64,000 nt of DNA from a candidate division KSB1 bacterium (GCA_024655945.1 JANLFK010000001.1:697594-761593); one strand, 5' to 3'. Shown: positions 1 through 9,285, numbered from the stretch's first letter. The notes: a model not told the origin generated them from the sequence alone. Program-made: numbers and translations.

Positions 1-2
1 GC

Positions 3-77
3 GAGTCGCGCCTGGGGCGTTACTTCGAGATCGTCGACCCCGACGGCCACATCATCAGGTTCACCGAGAAACGCTGA
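3..77 (+). CDS. VOC/glyoxalase-family protein, C-terminal end only
   Basis: The last 24 codons of a gene that enters from the left edge, ending in TGA at 75-77. The visible tail reads YFEIVDPDGHIIRFTEKR. The pattern F-x-x-x-DPDG-x-x-I-x-F is the usual last beta-hairpin of vicinal-oxygen-chelate (glyoxalase/bleomycin-resistance/dioxygenase) proteins. Substrate and function cannot be judged from this fragment. It faces the metallopeptidase gene, so the roughly 100 bp between them are a convergent intergenic spacer. Confidence 0.6.
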   Translation, partial: ESRLGRYFEIVDPDGHIIRFTEKR

Positions 78-174
78 GCGCCCGCGCCAGACTCGCGTAG
101 TGCATTCCTTTCCCCTGCCCTCGTGCCGCCCCGCCGAGGTGCAGGTTCGGGCAAGCGGGAGCACCAGCACAGGG

Positions 175-633
175 TCAACTCCGCACGGCGCGCTCGGTGA
201 GGCCATAGGAGGCGACCTTTTCCCTGGCGCAGGCGTCAAACCCGACGAGCAACTCCGGCCGTTCGGGAGCATGGGTGCGCACAAAATCTTGCAAGAGCTC
301 CCGCCCTCGCGCCCATGCGTCCCTTTCAAAAGCCAACCTTTCTCCCCCCAGCGGCAGGTCCACAAGGCGCCAGTACTCCGCAATGTGCCCTTGCCTCTCG
401 AGCTCGCGATACTGCAGGTAGTGGCCCGCTTCGTGGAAGAGAAGGTAGAGCTCTTCGCTGTGCTCTTGTTCTCGCGGGACAAATAGGACCACCGCGCCGC
501 GCTCTGCTTGCGGGGCGAAGAAGTAGGAGACCGGGCCATCTACCTCCACAAGTTGCACCGCAAGCCCGGGGAGACGGTCCCAACACAGGAAGGCCTTGGC
601 CTGCACCAGAAGTTCGCGACCCACGCGCACCAT
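175..633 (-). CDS. Small HExxH zinc metallopeptidase-like protein
   Basis: A 152-residue protein with the motif HEAGHYLQY at about residues 67-75. This is the HExxH zinc site of gluzincin-type peptidases (ImmA/IrrE-like or minigluzincin size class). No signal peptide or membrane segment is seen, so it is probably cytoplasmic. The third zinc ligand would be an acidic residue downstream, with several candidates in the helix that follows (for example E at WARGRELLQD). It lies 19 bp after pepD on the same strand and is probably cotranscribed with that dipeptidase. The substrate is unknown. The zinc site is seen directly; peptidase activity is inferred. Confidence 0.65.
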   Translation of the reverse strand: MVRVGRELLVQAKAFLCWDRLPGLAVQLVEVDGPVSYFFAPQAERGAVVLFVPREQEHSEELYLLFHEAGHYLQYRELERQGHIAEYWRLVDLPLGGERLAFERDAWARGRELLQDFVRTHAPERPELLVGFDACAREKVASYGLTERAVRS

Positions 634-652
634 GGAGCGCCACCCGCTTTGG

Positions 653-2113
653 CTATGCCTCGGCGAGGCGGGCCAAGGCAGCCGTCAGAAGCTTCCAGAA
701 ACTTTCCACGGAGGCGACGTTGACGCGCTCCTCAGGCGAATGCGGGTGTTGGATGGTGGGACCCAGCGAAATCATGTCCATGCCCGGGAACTTTTCGCCA
801 ATGATGCCGCACTCCAGGCCGGCGTGCACCGCCGTCACCTCGGCCTCTTTGCCGAACACCCGGCGGTGCACCTCCTGCATCACCGCCAGCAAGGGCGATT
901 GCAGGTTTGGCGTCCAACTGGGGTAACCGCCGGGCTGTTCAATCTCGCCCCCCACCAGCTCAGCAAAGGCCTTGAGGCGGTTGCGCACGGCCTCCAGGGC
1001 CGACATCACCGAGCTGCGACTGCTCATTTGGATGACGGCGTGCGTTTCGTTGCAGGCTAAGGTGGCCACATTGTTGGAGGTCTCCACCAGCCCGGCGATC
1101 TCTCTGCTCATGGCCAGCACGCCGTGGGGCAACACGTACAGCGCATTGAGCAGTCGCTGCCAGGAGGCGCTGTCCAAGACACGCGCCGGCGCCTGCGGCA
1201 GCTTCTCGACCCGCACCTGCAGACCCGGCTCAACAGTGCGGAATTCGAACTTGATCGCCTCGGCCAGACGGTTGACGCGCGTGGTGAAATCCTCGACGCT
1301 GTTCCTACCCACCACGACGTCCGTCCAAGATTCGCGGGCGATGGCATTGCGCTTGTTACCGCCCCCACAGTCGGCTGCGGCGTACTCGTACACACCATCC
1401 GCCCGCCACAAGAGGCGCGTCAGCACCTTCAGAGCATTTGCGCGACCAGTGTTGATGTCCAATCCGGAGTGCCCACCGCGCAGGCCGCTGACATGGACTT
1501 TCAACGCCTCCCCTATTGGAGCCGGCACGTAGCTGACCGGCAGCTTGAGCACCGAGTCTGCCCCGCCGGCGCAGCCGATGGTGTAAACCCCCTCTTCTTC
1601 GCTGTCGAGATTCAGGTACTTCTTGCCCTTCAAAAAGCCTGGTTTGATGTGCCGCGCGCCGGTCAGGCCTGTCTCCTCGTCAACCGTGAAGAGGAACTCC
1701 AGCGGGCCATGCACGAGGGAACTGTCTTCCATGACTGCCAATGCCGCGGCCACGCCGATGCCGTTGTCCGAACCGAGGGTGGTCCCCTTGGCGGTCACCC
1801 AGCCGTCGACGAGCTGGAGCTCGATGGCGTCTCGCCGAAAATCGTGGGCCACGTCGGAGTTCTTCTCGCAGACCATGTCCAGGTGGCCCTGCAAGATGAC
1901 CGTTTCCGCCTGCTCGTGCCCAGGCGATGCCGGTTTGCGTACCACGATGTTTCCCACCTCATCCCTCTCCGCCGCCAAGCCATGTCTTGCCGCCACTGCC
2001 AGCACATAGTCGCCCAGTGCCTTTTCGTTGCCTGAGCAGTGGGGGATCGTGCGGATCTCGTCAAAGTGCCGCCACAGTGCCGTCGGCTTCAATCCTTCCA
2101 GCAGTGATGCCAT
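653..2113 (-). CDS. pepD: Xaa-His dipeptidase (aminoacyl-histidine dipeptidase), M20C family
   Basis: A cytosolic di-zinc aminopeptidase-fold enzyme that cleaves dipeptides such as carnosine and other Xaa-His peptides. Visible M20 motifs are GHLDMVCEK (first zinc ligand His and catalytic Asp), GSDNGIGVA (bridging Asp), DEETGLTGA (catalytic base and ligand Glu) and LDSEEEG. The C-terminal part carries the ligand region HAGLECG. Length is about 486 residues, as expected for PepD. I start at the ATG at 2113 (MASLLEGL), which has GGGAGGAGAGG just upstream. An in-frame earlier start at 2152 would add 13 residues that do not belong to the family. The small metallopeptidase follows 19 bp downstream. 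Confidence 0.93.
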   Translation of the reverse strand: MASLLEGLKPTALWRHFDEIRTIPHCSGNEKALGDYVLAVAARHGLAAERDEVGNIVVRKPASPGHEQAETVILQGHLDMVCEKNSDVAHDFRRDAIELQLVDGWVTAKGTTLGSDNGIGVAAALAVMEDSSLVHGPLEFLFTVDEETGLTGARHIKPGFLKGKKYLNLDSEEEGVYTIGCAGGADSVLKLPVSYVPAPIGEALKVHVSGLRGGHSGLDINTGRANALKVLTRLLWRADGVYEYAAADCGGGNKRNAIARESWTDVVVGRNSVEDFTTRVNRLAEAIKFEFRTVEPGLQVRVEKLPQAPARVLDSASWQRLLNALYVLPHGVLAMSREIAGLVETSNNVATLACNETHAVIQMSSRSSVMSALEAVRNRLKAFAELVGGEIEQPGGYPSWTPNLQSPLLAVMQEVHRRVFGKEAEVTAVHAGLECGIIGEKFPGMDMISLGPTIQHPHSPEERVNVASVESFWKLLTAALARLAEA

Positions 2114-2248
2114 GAGCCTCTCCTCCCTTTTCGCTTCGCATCGAGCAACCATAAAGCCTTCTGTGCAAAACGCTTGACTGCTTCAAAGTTATCACTCTCT
2201 GTCCAGAAATGCCACAAGTTTTTCGGCCGGGCGCGCCGCACCGTCGGC

Positions 2249-3808
2249 CTAAGAGGGCTCTGCCTGGGACATATCCACGAGCACGAGGAAGCGGGGCTTG
2301 CCGCCCCTGAAGCACTCGAAGTTCGCCGCCAAGCCTGGCGGGGCAGGGAGTTCTATTCGTGCGGGGCGGGCCGAGCGCACATATGCCGCAAAGAGCTTTC
2401 TAATGTGGTCGTGGTTGCTGATGACGTTGGACACCAGAACGTAGCGATAGGTACTGCGCCGCAACGAACGCCTGAGGGCCTTCGCCAGCAGTGGGAAGAA
2501 TTGCAGATAGTGGGCCTGGGTGGAGCGTGGGATCTGGATACGGTCAATGACCAGGGCTCGCGCCACATCGCCAAAGTCCAAGCAGTACACATTGCCGACC
2601 CATTTGCGGCCGCGGAAGAGGCGCATGTTAAAGAAGCGGGGCTCGGCCAGGTGCCGCCGTGCCAAGTCCGCCCCCGAGCTACAGTCGCCGGAAATAGACC
2701 CCTTCAAAAGGTCCAGATAGTCCTTGGTTGGGTAAAGGTCCAGGAAGTCCTTTCGGTATAGCACGCTCCTGATCTGCGTGGTGAAGTGCACCCTCACCCC
2801 GTAGGATTGTGGCCGGTAGACCTTGCTCAGCGGCACCAGGTCCTTTTCGAGAACAAACTGTTCGTAGAGTTGCCGCGCCCTGGTAAGCTCGATGCGCAGA
2901 TTGCGCAACATTCCCAAGAGGCGCGTCTTCTCGCCCTCGTCAATGCGGAAGATGCGCACCGCGCGCTCAGCGGCGCCTAGCCTGCGGGCAACGTTCTCCG
3001 GCTCAACTGCTCGGCGCACCATCGAGGTCAGGGCATTCCGTTGGTAGACCGTGAGGTCAACCTTTTCAAGACGGCGCACAAAAGTCTCGATGGGCACCTG
3101 CGGCCGGAGCAGACGCGTGTAGAGTATCCTGGGCACGCGGCAAAAAAGAAGTTCGGCCACAACATTCTGGAAGGCAACCGACTCTTTGCCCTCGGCCAGC
3201 CCTTGCCGCACCGCATCCAGCACATCCTCGTTGCCCAGGCCAAATGCCGTGTACGCCAGCAGGAGGGTGCGGAGCGCGGCTATGCGCTGCGCATCGTGCA
3301 CCCCACCTTCGATGAGGCGCTTGCACAACGCGCGCAGGTGAGTGGCAAGAACGCGAACGAGGAGGTGGTGCGGATCGAGGTACGCGCTGAGCTTGGCTCG
3401 CACGTCGTCGGAGAAGAGCGCCGATCCTTCGTCGCTTCCGGCTACACCCGCCACGAAGGAACCCAATTCACGGGCGCCTGCAATGCGCTCAAGAGAGGCG
3501 GAGTACGGGGCAAAGAGGGCGCCGTTCTGCTCCAGAGCCAACGCAGCGGTCGTTCTGACCTGCATGCGGGGAATGCGCACGAGCTCCGTGGTACGCAATT
3601 GGTAGGCCTTGAGGCGGATCCTCGGGCGAAGTGCCGCTAAGGCAGGCGCGACCGTTATCTCCAGGCCCCTGACCAACCTTGCCAGGCGTGCCATATCGTC
3701 CTTCTGGAATCCGGGAGGGGGGATCACGAGCGCTGCCTGGAGCTCCTCCCAGGTAGTGATGCGATAGGGTGGAAACAGATACGCCAGGGCTGTTTCTTGC
3801 GGTGTCAT
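2249..3808 (-). CDS. Conserved-looking protein of unknown function, 519 residues
   Basis: I do not recognise this gene. The first 350 residues are mostly helical and rich in Leu, Ala and Arg. The last 170 look like a globular alpha/beta domain, with a segment around SGDCSSGADLA, then GNVYCLDFGD, LVIDRIQIP and a C-terminal strand FLVLVDMSQ. The GNVY...LVIDRIQIP spacing is reminiscent of an acetyltransferase-like beta core, but no acetyl-CoA loop is evident. No signal peptide, transmembrane segment or Cys cluster is seen. It starts 87 bp after the end of the cold-shock gene, across that gene's terminator, and ends 135 bp before pepD. The long clean frame and its position in a co-directional row support a real gene. 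Confidence 0.7.
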   Translation of the reverse strand: MTPQETALAYLFPPYRITTWEELQAALVIPPPGFQKDDMARLARLVRGLEITVAPALAALRPRIRLKAYQLRTTELVRIPRMQVRTTAALALEQNGALFAPYSASLERIAGARELGSFVAGVAGSDEGSALFSDDVRAKLSAYLDPHHLLVRVLATHLRALCKRLIEGGVHDAQRIAALRTLLLAYTAFGLGNEDVLDAVRQGLAEGKESVAFQNVVAELLFCRVPRILYTRLLRPQVPIETFVRRLEKVDLTVYQRNALTSMVRRAVEPENVARRLGAAERAVRIFRIDEGEKTRLLGMLRNLRIELTRARQLYEQFVLEKDLVPLSKVYRPQSYGVRVHFTTQIRSVLYRKDFLDLYPTKDYLDLLKGSISGDCSSGADLARRHLAEPRFFNMRLFRGRKWVGNVYCLDFGDVARALVIDRIQIPRSTQAHYLQFFPLLAKALRRSLRRSTYRYVLVSNVISNHDHIRKLFAAYVRSARPARIELPAPPGLAANFECFRGGKPRFLVLVDMSQAEPS

Positions 3809-3843
3809 CTTTCAGCTTGCCAGGTGCTGGCGAAAAGAGTGCG

Positions 3844-3874
3844 AAAAAAAACCCCGACGCCAGCGACGTCGGGG
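3844..3874 (-). terminator. Rho-independent terminator of the cold-shock gene
   Basis: On the minus strand CCCCGAC pairs with GTCGGGG around a short loop and is followed directly by eight T residues. It lies about 20 bp after the csp stop codon. Confidence 0.85.
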
Positions 3875-3894
3875 TGTGCGGGATCCTGTCGCGG

Positions 3895-4095
3895 TCAGAT
3901 GACCGAGACGTTCGTGGCCTGCAGGCCTTTCGGGGTCTCCATGATGTCGAATTGCACGCGCTGGCCTTCGCTCAGCTTGCGAAATCCTTCGCCCTCGATC
4001 TGGCGGTAATGCACGAATACATCGCCACCCGAATCGCGGGTGATGAACCCGTACCCCTTGGCCTCATTGAACCACTTTACCACTCCCTGTTCCAT
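3895..4095 (-). CDS. csp: Cold-shock domain protein, CspA family
   Basis: A 66-residue single OB-fold RNA chaperone that binds single-stranded nucleic acid. The N-terminus [18 protein letters not shown] carries RNP1 (KGYGFI) and is followed by RNP2 (VFVHY), both complete with their aromatic residues. Length matches CspA-type proteins. The ATG at 4095 has AAAGGA about 8 nt upstream; longer in-frame extensions run through the untranslated leader and are not coding. A promoter at 4291-4319 gives a leader of roughly 190 nt, the usual arrangement for cold-inducible csp mRNAs. Expression may therefore be controlled by leader folding (inference). A hairpin terminator follows the gene. Confidence 0.95.
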   Translation of the reverse strand: MEQGVVKWFNEAKGYGFITRDSGGDVFVHYRQIEGEGFRKLSEGQRVQFDIMETPKGLQATNVSVI

Positions 4096-4290
4096 GCTGC
4101 AAAATCCTTTCAAAACGGTGAGACGGACCAGTACAACCGGAGTGTTGCAGCTCTGTTCGGAACGCTCGGCGGACCGCGAGAGCATCTCGCCCACCCGTTC
4201 GCCGCGCCCTCGCCTCCTCCCCCGCGGCACTACTGCGCGTACAACAGAGGGCTGACATACAGTACTTCGGTGTACCAACGACTGTGTGCA

Positions 4291-4319
4291 AATGTAACAA
4301 CAATCCGTGAAGAATGCAA
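4291..4319 (-). promoter_or_regulatory. Promoter of csp
   Basis: Minus strand TTGCAT (4314-4319), 17-bp spacer, TACATT (4291-4296). It lies between the tRNA terminator and csp and implies a 5' leader of about 190 nt. Confidence 0.6.
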
Positions 4320-4377
4320 GGATTTTCTTCACATTTTTCTCTTTCTCCCCAGGAGCGCTGCCTGGGGCAGAGAAAGC

Positions 4378-4402
4378 AAAGGCAGCCCGACGAGCTGCCT
4401 TT
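4378..4402 (-). terminator. Terminator after the initiator tRNA
   Basis: Minus strand AAAGGCAGC, 7-nt loop, GCTGCCTTT, then GCTTTCTC. The perfect 9-bp stem begins 5 bp after the tRNA 3' end; the U-tract is modest. Confidence 0.65.
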
Positions 4403-4407
4403 AATAG

Positions 4408-4481
<74 letters not shown>

Positions 4482-4493
4482 ATTTCTATGAGT

Positions 4494-4521
4494 AATATAC
4501 AACAATTTTGCCGAAAATCAA
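4494..4521 (-). promoter_or_regulatory. Promoter of tRNA-fMet
   Basis: Minus strand TTGATT (4516-4521), 16-bp spacer, TATATT (4494-4499), placed 12 bp before the first tRNA base. The AT-rich stretch stands out from its surroundings. Confidence 0.65.
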
Positions 4522-4672
4522 GGGCTTTTTTTGACGCGCTGCAGCAAAGTCGGCGACTCGTGTGTGCCCTCATCGGTCTGTGGGCAAGTGGCAAGGCCTC
4601 CTTGCTTCTCCCGAGCTGGGCAGTGTACCGGGTTCGCCCAGGACAACGTGCCGTCGAGGCGGCGCGCCAGTT

Positions 4673-5466
4673 TCAGTCCGCTGGGCTGCCCATGACAAAC
4701 ACCCTAGTCGTCCTTGTCCAACAGGCAGCCATAACCCCAAAGGCATTGTCTACTCCTGCGGAGGGAACTCCCGCGAAGACGTGTTCGAAGTAATGTCGGT
4801 CGAAAGCCATGACTTTGATAGCGAACATGCCATAGTGCTTCTCCGACACCGACACCCTGCCCGCCCAGGTGGTGTCCCCCAACACCACGTAGCTTGGCGG
4901 CGACCACCTGCCGCGACCTCCTGTCCCTGCCGCCTGCTCAGAAGCGATTTCCACGACGTATCCCGCTCCACCACGTGAGCGAGTCCATGACACTTGCAAA
5001 TCGACGTACCCCCTACGACGAAAACCGTGTCCCCTGGATGTGGCAGCAATATGCGGAAATCACCAGGAACTGTTGTGTGACCGCGGATTTCGGTTCCGTC
5101 CGGGCACAAGGCTTGGAGGAAAAACTGGCGCCCCGGTATGACTTCCACTCGATCCCCCGTGTCTGCATACGCGGGAAAACTCGTCCCCCAGAGGCGATTC
5201 GGCACCTCGCTCTTAGTCAACGCAACGGACCCTTCAGACCAGGAGAGAAGCACCTGGGCGCCTTCTACCAGGCTGGACGACGAGTCGACGGGAACCACCG
5301 CGTAGATCGTTACCCTTGTGGGCGCAGTGCCGTTGGACAACACGCAGATTACGGAGTAGCGCGGGATCTCGCCGCTTGGAGAATTGGAAAAGCCACTGCA
5401 TCCCTGCAACGCGGCAACGACCGCGACCACCACAGCAGCATGGGCCAGGCTCTTTGCCGGTTTCAT
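4673..5466 (-). pseudogene. DUF4249-like outer-membrane lipoprotein, frameshifted
   Basis: The start ATG at 5466 overlaps the stop of the TonB receptor (ATGA), which implies translational coupling. Residues 1-30 are a lipoprotein signal with lipobox LQGC. The next 150 residues look like DUF4249, a beta-sandwich partner of TonB receptors: a strand-rich start with SNGTAPTRVTIYAVVP, a VEGAQVLLSW segment and a FFLQALCPDGTEI segment. The frame breaks near 5009-5013, a run of five C on the plus strand. One missing base restores YVDLQVSWTRS...GYVVEI and continues to the stop at 4673. The restored product is about 264 residues. Whether the indel is real or a homopolymer sequencing error cannot be told here. 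Confidence 0.6.
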
Positions 5467-7796
5467 TGTTTCTGCCCGCCGCTTAGTGCCCGGTAACGGA
5501 CGCCGATCATTGGAAGCCGCATCAGACCTCGCACAGGCCTCCTCTCTGCCCGACTCTCCTCCATGTTGCGAAGGTATGCCAATGGGTTTTCTTGGTTGGT
5601 GACGTTGAACACCCTCAAGTACAAAACCCATTCTGCCCCCGCCGACCTCCTGAACCCGTACTCGAGTCCGACATCGAGGCGGAAGTACGCGGGGGTGCGC
5701 GCACCGAAGAGTTGCGAGAATGCGCCCCTCCACTCGGTCTCTTCGTCGGGTCCAGAAGCGTAAATTAGGTCCTGGTAGAAGCCGCCCGCCTCCCCGGACA
5801 AGTCTGGCAGCGCCCTGAACCTGAGGTCCGCTTCTGTGTAAGGCAGGCCGCTTGCTACATTGGCCAGCGCATGGAACGCGAAACGACGCCCGGGGCGCCA
5901 CTCTGCGGAGAGTCTTGCTTGGAGCGGCCGCTCGTAGTGGGCCACATGCCATCTTCGCTCCTGCAAGAAGGCGCGGGCCACATCCAAGGAAGCAGAGGCA
6001 GCCAGCTTTGCCGACGTAAAGTCGACCGACAAACCAGCCCCATACGCTCGCCCCTTGCCTCTGACCTCATCGTGCCTGAGAAAATCGGTCAGAGGCAGAT
6101 TATCGAACCTTTTCACATGGGCGTGTGCGTGCGCCGAAAGCATGCGCCGTGCCGCGAGCAATGTGGCCGCCAGATACTGCACAGCGGGTGCCCGGCGGGG
6201 ATCGGTACATAAGAAGAATGCGCTGGCCGGTTCAAAGACTTGCTCGTTCAGGTCTTGTTTCCGGGCATAATGCCACTGCACACTCTTTCCGGCGAGAAGC
6301 CCTGCCTCAAGCTGCTCCGACCTCCACGAGAGAGTGGCAGAGGCCGACACGAGAGGGAGGTTCCAGTGCCGCTCCAACAGGTGAGCCCGGATGGACAGCT
6401 CCATGCTCATTCGGCCATGGCGTACCTCGCAGTCCCACGACGGACTGAGCACGAAAAGGCGCTGCCGGTACTGGAATCGTCGCGGGGCAAAGTCGAATAG
6501 CAGGCGGGCCGGATTGCCGACCAGGTCCCACAACTCCCGGCTGCTCAAGTCCCAGTTGTGCGACGCCAAGTAGAGCCGGTAGGCAACCGATACCTGCCAG
6601 CGGTGGCTCGAAACAGACGAAGAGACAGACTCGGAGAGCTCTGCGATGCGCAGCGAGGAACTGAGGTGGTCGTGGGGACCTTTCCCGTGCACTGCAAAGT
6701 CACTGAGCAGGGCCGCAGATTGCCATACCGAGGAGTCGGGACGTTTCCACGTTATTGCAGTTCTCGCCAAAGTATTGCCCCACAAGATGTCCCAACTGGC
6801 ACCCGGCCGTTCCTTCCACCCGCCGGTTTCCACGCGGAGCAGGTCACGGGCAGCAAACATAGCGACCTCCGCTTCGGTGTTACCGCCAAGCCTTGCCCTG
6901 CACCATCCACCGGCGTCAGCAAAGTTGTACGGCAGCTTTACCCCGGCGCCCTCGCCGATGGTGGCCAAGTGCAGAACCCGAGCATGTGCAGAGCAAGCAA
7001 CCCCTCTGCGCACACCCGCATAGCCCACCATCGCCGAAACAGGGTTCAGGTCGACCACCCAGCAACTGTCTGGCTTTGACCAGATTTCCAGGGCGCCACC
7101 CAATGCCAAGGGCCCAACCGATGGCGGGGCGAGTACACTTGCCACAATGCTGTCTCCTGGCAGAGCCACCAGTGAGCTGACCACGCCACCCAGGTGTGTG
7201 CTGTTCAGCGCAGGGGTGCCATTCCAGTAGACCATCCTGTGGTAGAAATCAGAACCGGCTGCGTAGAAGGAAGAGGAAAAGTCCGAGCGGAAGCCCACCG
7301 CTGGCAGGGTTTGCAGGAAGCGCACCGCATCCCCTGGCCAAAGAGGCGCCAGATCAAGAACGCCGCCCCGGAGGGCATATTTTGCCGGACCAGCCATCAC
7401 AACGCGAAGGCGCGAGGCCTCCACGGTGACGGGACTCATTGGAATGATCCTCGGAGAAAGCCTGACGCTCACGGTGCGCTCTGTTTCACCACTGCGAACA
7501 CAGACTGTTTCCACGGCAGCACCGTATGCCACTGCCGTCACCGTCAAGACGAAACACGGCCTACCACCGCTGACATGCACCCTGAGCACGCCCGTCGAGT
7601 CAGCCTGTCCCATGCACACTTCGTCCACATAGACAACAGCAAATGCCACAGGCCCGCCAGTGACACTGTCGACGGCGGCTACGCTAATCGCGACCTGCTG
7701 CCCAGCCAGGCGCAAGGGCCCACCGAGGAAACCAACCAACATTGCTACCGCAGTGACTGCGTGCTCTGCCAGTGGTGCAGCCAAGGATGGTTTCAC
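5463..7796 (-). CDS. TonB-dependent outer-membrane receptor with N-terminal carboxypeptidase-regulatory-like domain
   Basis: About 777 residues. An N-terminal hydrophobic signal (AVTAVAMLVGFLGGPLRLAGQQ) leads into a beta-sandwich of the CarboxypepD_reg-like type. A plug domain follows (FLQTLPAVGFRSDFSSSFYAAGSDFYHRMVYWNGTPALN), then a barrel rich in alternating aromatic strands ending with PMIGVRYRAL. Plug and barrel suggest TonB/ExbBD-energised uptake across the outer membrane; no substrate can be named. I start at GTG 7796, preceded by GAGGTGGAGG. An open frame runs upstream to 7940 but reads as filler that overlaps the preceding lipoprotein. The stop overlaps the next lipoprotein's start. 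Confidence 0.8.
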   Translation of the reverse strand: MKPSLAAPLAEHAVTAVAMLVGFLGGPLRLAGQQVAISVAAVDSVTGGPVAFAVVYVDEVCMGQADSTGVLRVHVSGGRPCFVLTVTAVAYGAAVETVCVRSGETERTVSVRLSPRIIPMSPVTVEASRLRVVMAGPAKYALRGGVLDLAPLWPGDAVRFLQTLPAVGFRSDFSSSFYAAGSDFYHRMVYWNGTPALNSTHLGGVVSSLVALPGDSIVASVLAPPSVGPLALGGALEIWSKPDSCWVVDLNPVSAMVGYAGVRRGVACSAHARVLHLATIGEGAGVKLPYNFADAGGWCRARLGGNTEAEVAMFAARDLLRVETGGWKERPGASWDILWGNTLARTAITWKRPDSSVWQSAALLSDFAVHGKGPHDHLSSSLRIAELSESVSSSVSSHRWQVSVAYRLYLASHNWDLSSRELWDLVGNPARLLFDFAPRRFQYRQRLFVLSPSWDCEVRHGRMSMELSIRAHLLERHWNLPLVSASATLSWRSEQLEAGLLAGKSVQWHYARKQDLNEQVFEPASAFFLCTDPRRAPAVQYLAATLLAARRMLSAHAHAHVKRFDNLPLTDFLRHDEVRGKGRAYGAGLSVDFTSAKLAASASLDVARAFLQERRWHVAHYERPLQARLSAEWRPGRRFAFHALANVASGLPYTEADLRFRALPDLSGEAGGFYQDLIYASGPDEETEWRGAFSQLFGARTPAYFRLDVGLEYGFRRSAGAEWVLYLRVFNVTNQENPLAYLRNMEESRAERRPVRGLMRLPMIGVRYRALSGGQKQ

Positions 7797-7917
7797 TGCC
7801 TCCACCTCAGCACGGGTTTGCCTTGGCGAGAACAGGCAACAGAGGGCCGCTGGGGAGACGTCCGGGAACGACCCCAGAGGCCGTCCCCCTTCCTGCAGCG
7901 GCCAGGCTGATCCAACG

Positions 7918-8952
7918 CTACGAGGGGTTCTTTGGCACAACCTGCACCCTCACATCAACGTCGCCGCTGCCACATCCATCAAATCGTTGCTCGTACTCGG
8001 AGAGAGGGATCCAAATGCTACATCCTTCTCCATCCCAGTACTTTTCAACCAGGTCATCACCGGAACCCCAGTCATCCTCCCACACTTCGAGCTTGGCGTA
8101 CTGTGTCCCCGAGTACCCAAGGTCGAGAATGCAGACGTCGTAGAGCGTCCACGGCGAGGTGTTGTTCACCGGCGGGGTAATGCTCGTCTCCTCCCATCCA
8201 GCGCCATAGTTCGCTTTCACGTAGAATTCTGGTGGTTCAAGCCAGTCGGGTTCGTGGTCGTCGTATATGTGGATCCATTTCAACTGCCACAGTCTTTCGT
8301 ATTGCGGCGCGGCTGAGAGCTGTCCAACGCCCACGCTCGACGCAGGGGATCCGTGATGTTCAGGCCCTTCATCGAACTCTGGGTAAGCAGCCACAAGAAC
8401 CCAGACATCCGTGCGCTGGCCGTCTTTCAACGTGAGCTTTTCACCGCTTCCCACCAGCCAGCCCTCGATGAAGTCCCCTTCGGGCAGCCTGGGGTCGCAC
8501 CAGACAACAGCCACTGTGGCAGGCGGGGTAAGCGCCTTGCTCCATCGCTCTCGCTGGCACCAGTACGGGTAGAGGACCATTGGTCGCTCAGCGCCAGCCA
8601 AGGCCCCAGCCAAGAGGAGTGCATCCACGAGGTCCTTTCCGTTGGGCCTGCACCAGGCCAGGAGATCCTGGCACAGTTCGGTCAGATCCACGAGTCGTCT
8701 TTCGCCCTCTCCCCCGCATACTCGCTGCGCGACTTTGTGGCGCAAAGGCTCCGCTGCCATCGCTTGAGACACTGCCTGGGCTGCCATAGCCAATGGGTGA
8801 GCAGCCAGCGACACCCCCGGTGAGGCGTGTGGACTCCTCGGTTCGACCTCCGCTAATAGGCCAGCGGCCTGTTCCTTGTCCCCCGTAATCCTCTCCCCGC
8901 AGGCCGGCCAGAGCAGCAGCCCTGCCACGCAGCCTGCACCGACACAGACCAA
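7918..8952 (-). CDS. Lipoprotein with a C-terminal C2-like beta domain
   Basis: 344 residues, first gene of the surface operon. TTG at 8952 is the likely start because AGGAG lies 4 nt upstream and the hydrophobic signal begins right there, ending in the lipobox-like LLLWPAC. The middle contains a Cys-containing helical stretch (LCQDLLAWCRPNGKD). The last 130 residues are acidic and strand-rich (WTLYDVCILDLGY, KLEVWEDDWGSGDDLVEKYWDGEG, DVDVRVQVVP), with the Asp pattern of calcium-binding C2-like domains. I know of no named family that fits the whole protein. It is presumably outer-membrane anchored and acts with the adjacent receptor (inference). Confidence 0.6.
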   Translation of the reverse strand: MVCVGAGCVAGLLLWPACGERITGDKEQAAGLLAEVEPRSPHASPGVSLAAHPLAMAAQAVSQAMAAEPLRHKVAQRVCGGEGERRLVDLTELCQDLLAWCRPNGKDLVDALLLAGALAGAERPMVLYPYWCQRERWSKALTPPATVAVVWCDPRLPEGDFIEGWLVGSGEKLTLKDGQRTDVWVLVAAYPEFDEGPEHHGSPASSVGVGQLSAAPQYERLWQLKWIHIYDDHEPDWLEPPEFYVKANYGAGWEETSITPPVNNTSPWTLYDVCILDLGYSGTQYAKLEVWEDDWGSGDDLVEKYWDGEGCSIWIPLSEYEQRFDGCGSGDVDVRVQVVPKNPS

Positions 8953-9285
8953 TGTGCTCCTCGTAACGTGCCCTCCTCCGCTTGGCGTCCATGAGCCCTA
9001 TGTCACTTTCTGCCACGGACGCCCCCGGAGGGCTCCGCCCAGAAACAGAAAGACCCGAGCGCAGGGCGCCACCCGGCACCGCACACTCAGGTCTCTCTCT
9101 GCCTATTGGGCACGTTATCCGCCCGCAGCGCCCCCCACTTTGTCGGGGGGGCAGCATGCGGGCCCTCTGCCCCTACCAGTTGCCTCTGGCTATGTCCAAC
9201 TGCCTCAACCATGGCGCTGCCCTGGTACCTTTCGGCGCCCCAGCCTCGGAACGGGGCCGGCAGAGGGCGGGGCCGCGCAGGTTGT
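8953..9285 (-). promoter_or_regulatory. Long structured leader of the lipoprotein/TonB operon
   Basis: No convincing reading frame. If transcription starts just after the promoter at 9286-9314, about 330 nt of untranslated RNA precede the first gene. It contains an extended hairpin at 9122-9162, where CCCGCA pairs with TGCGGG outside an inner GCCCCCC/GGGGGGC stem. No U-tract follows, so it is not a simple terminator. No known riboswitch class was recognised. Confidence 0.4.
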
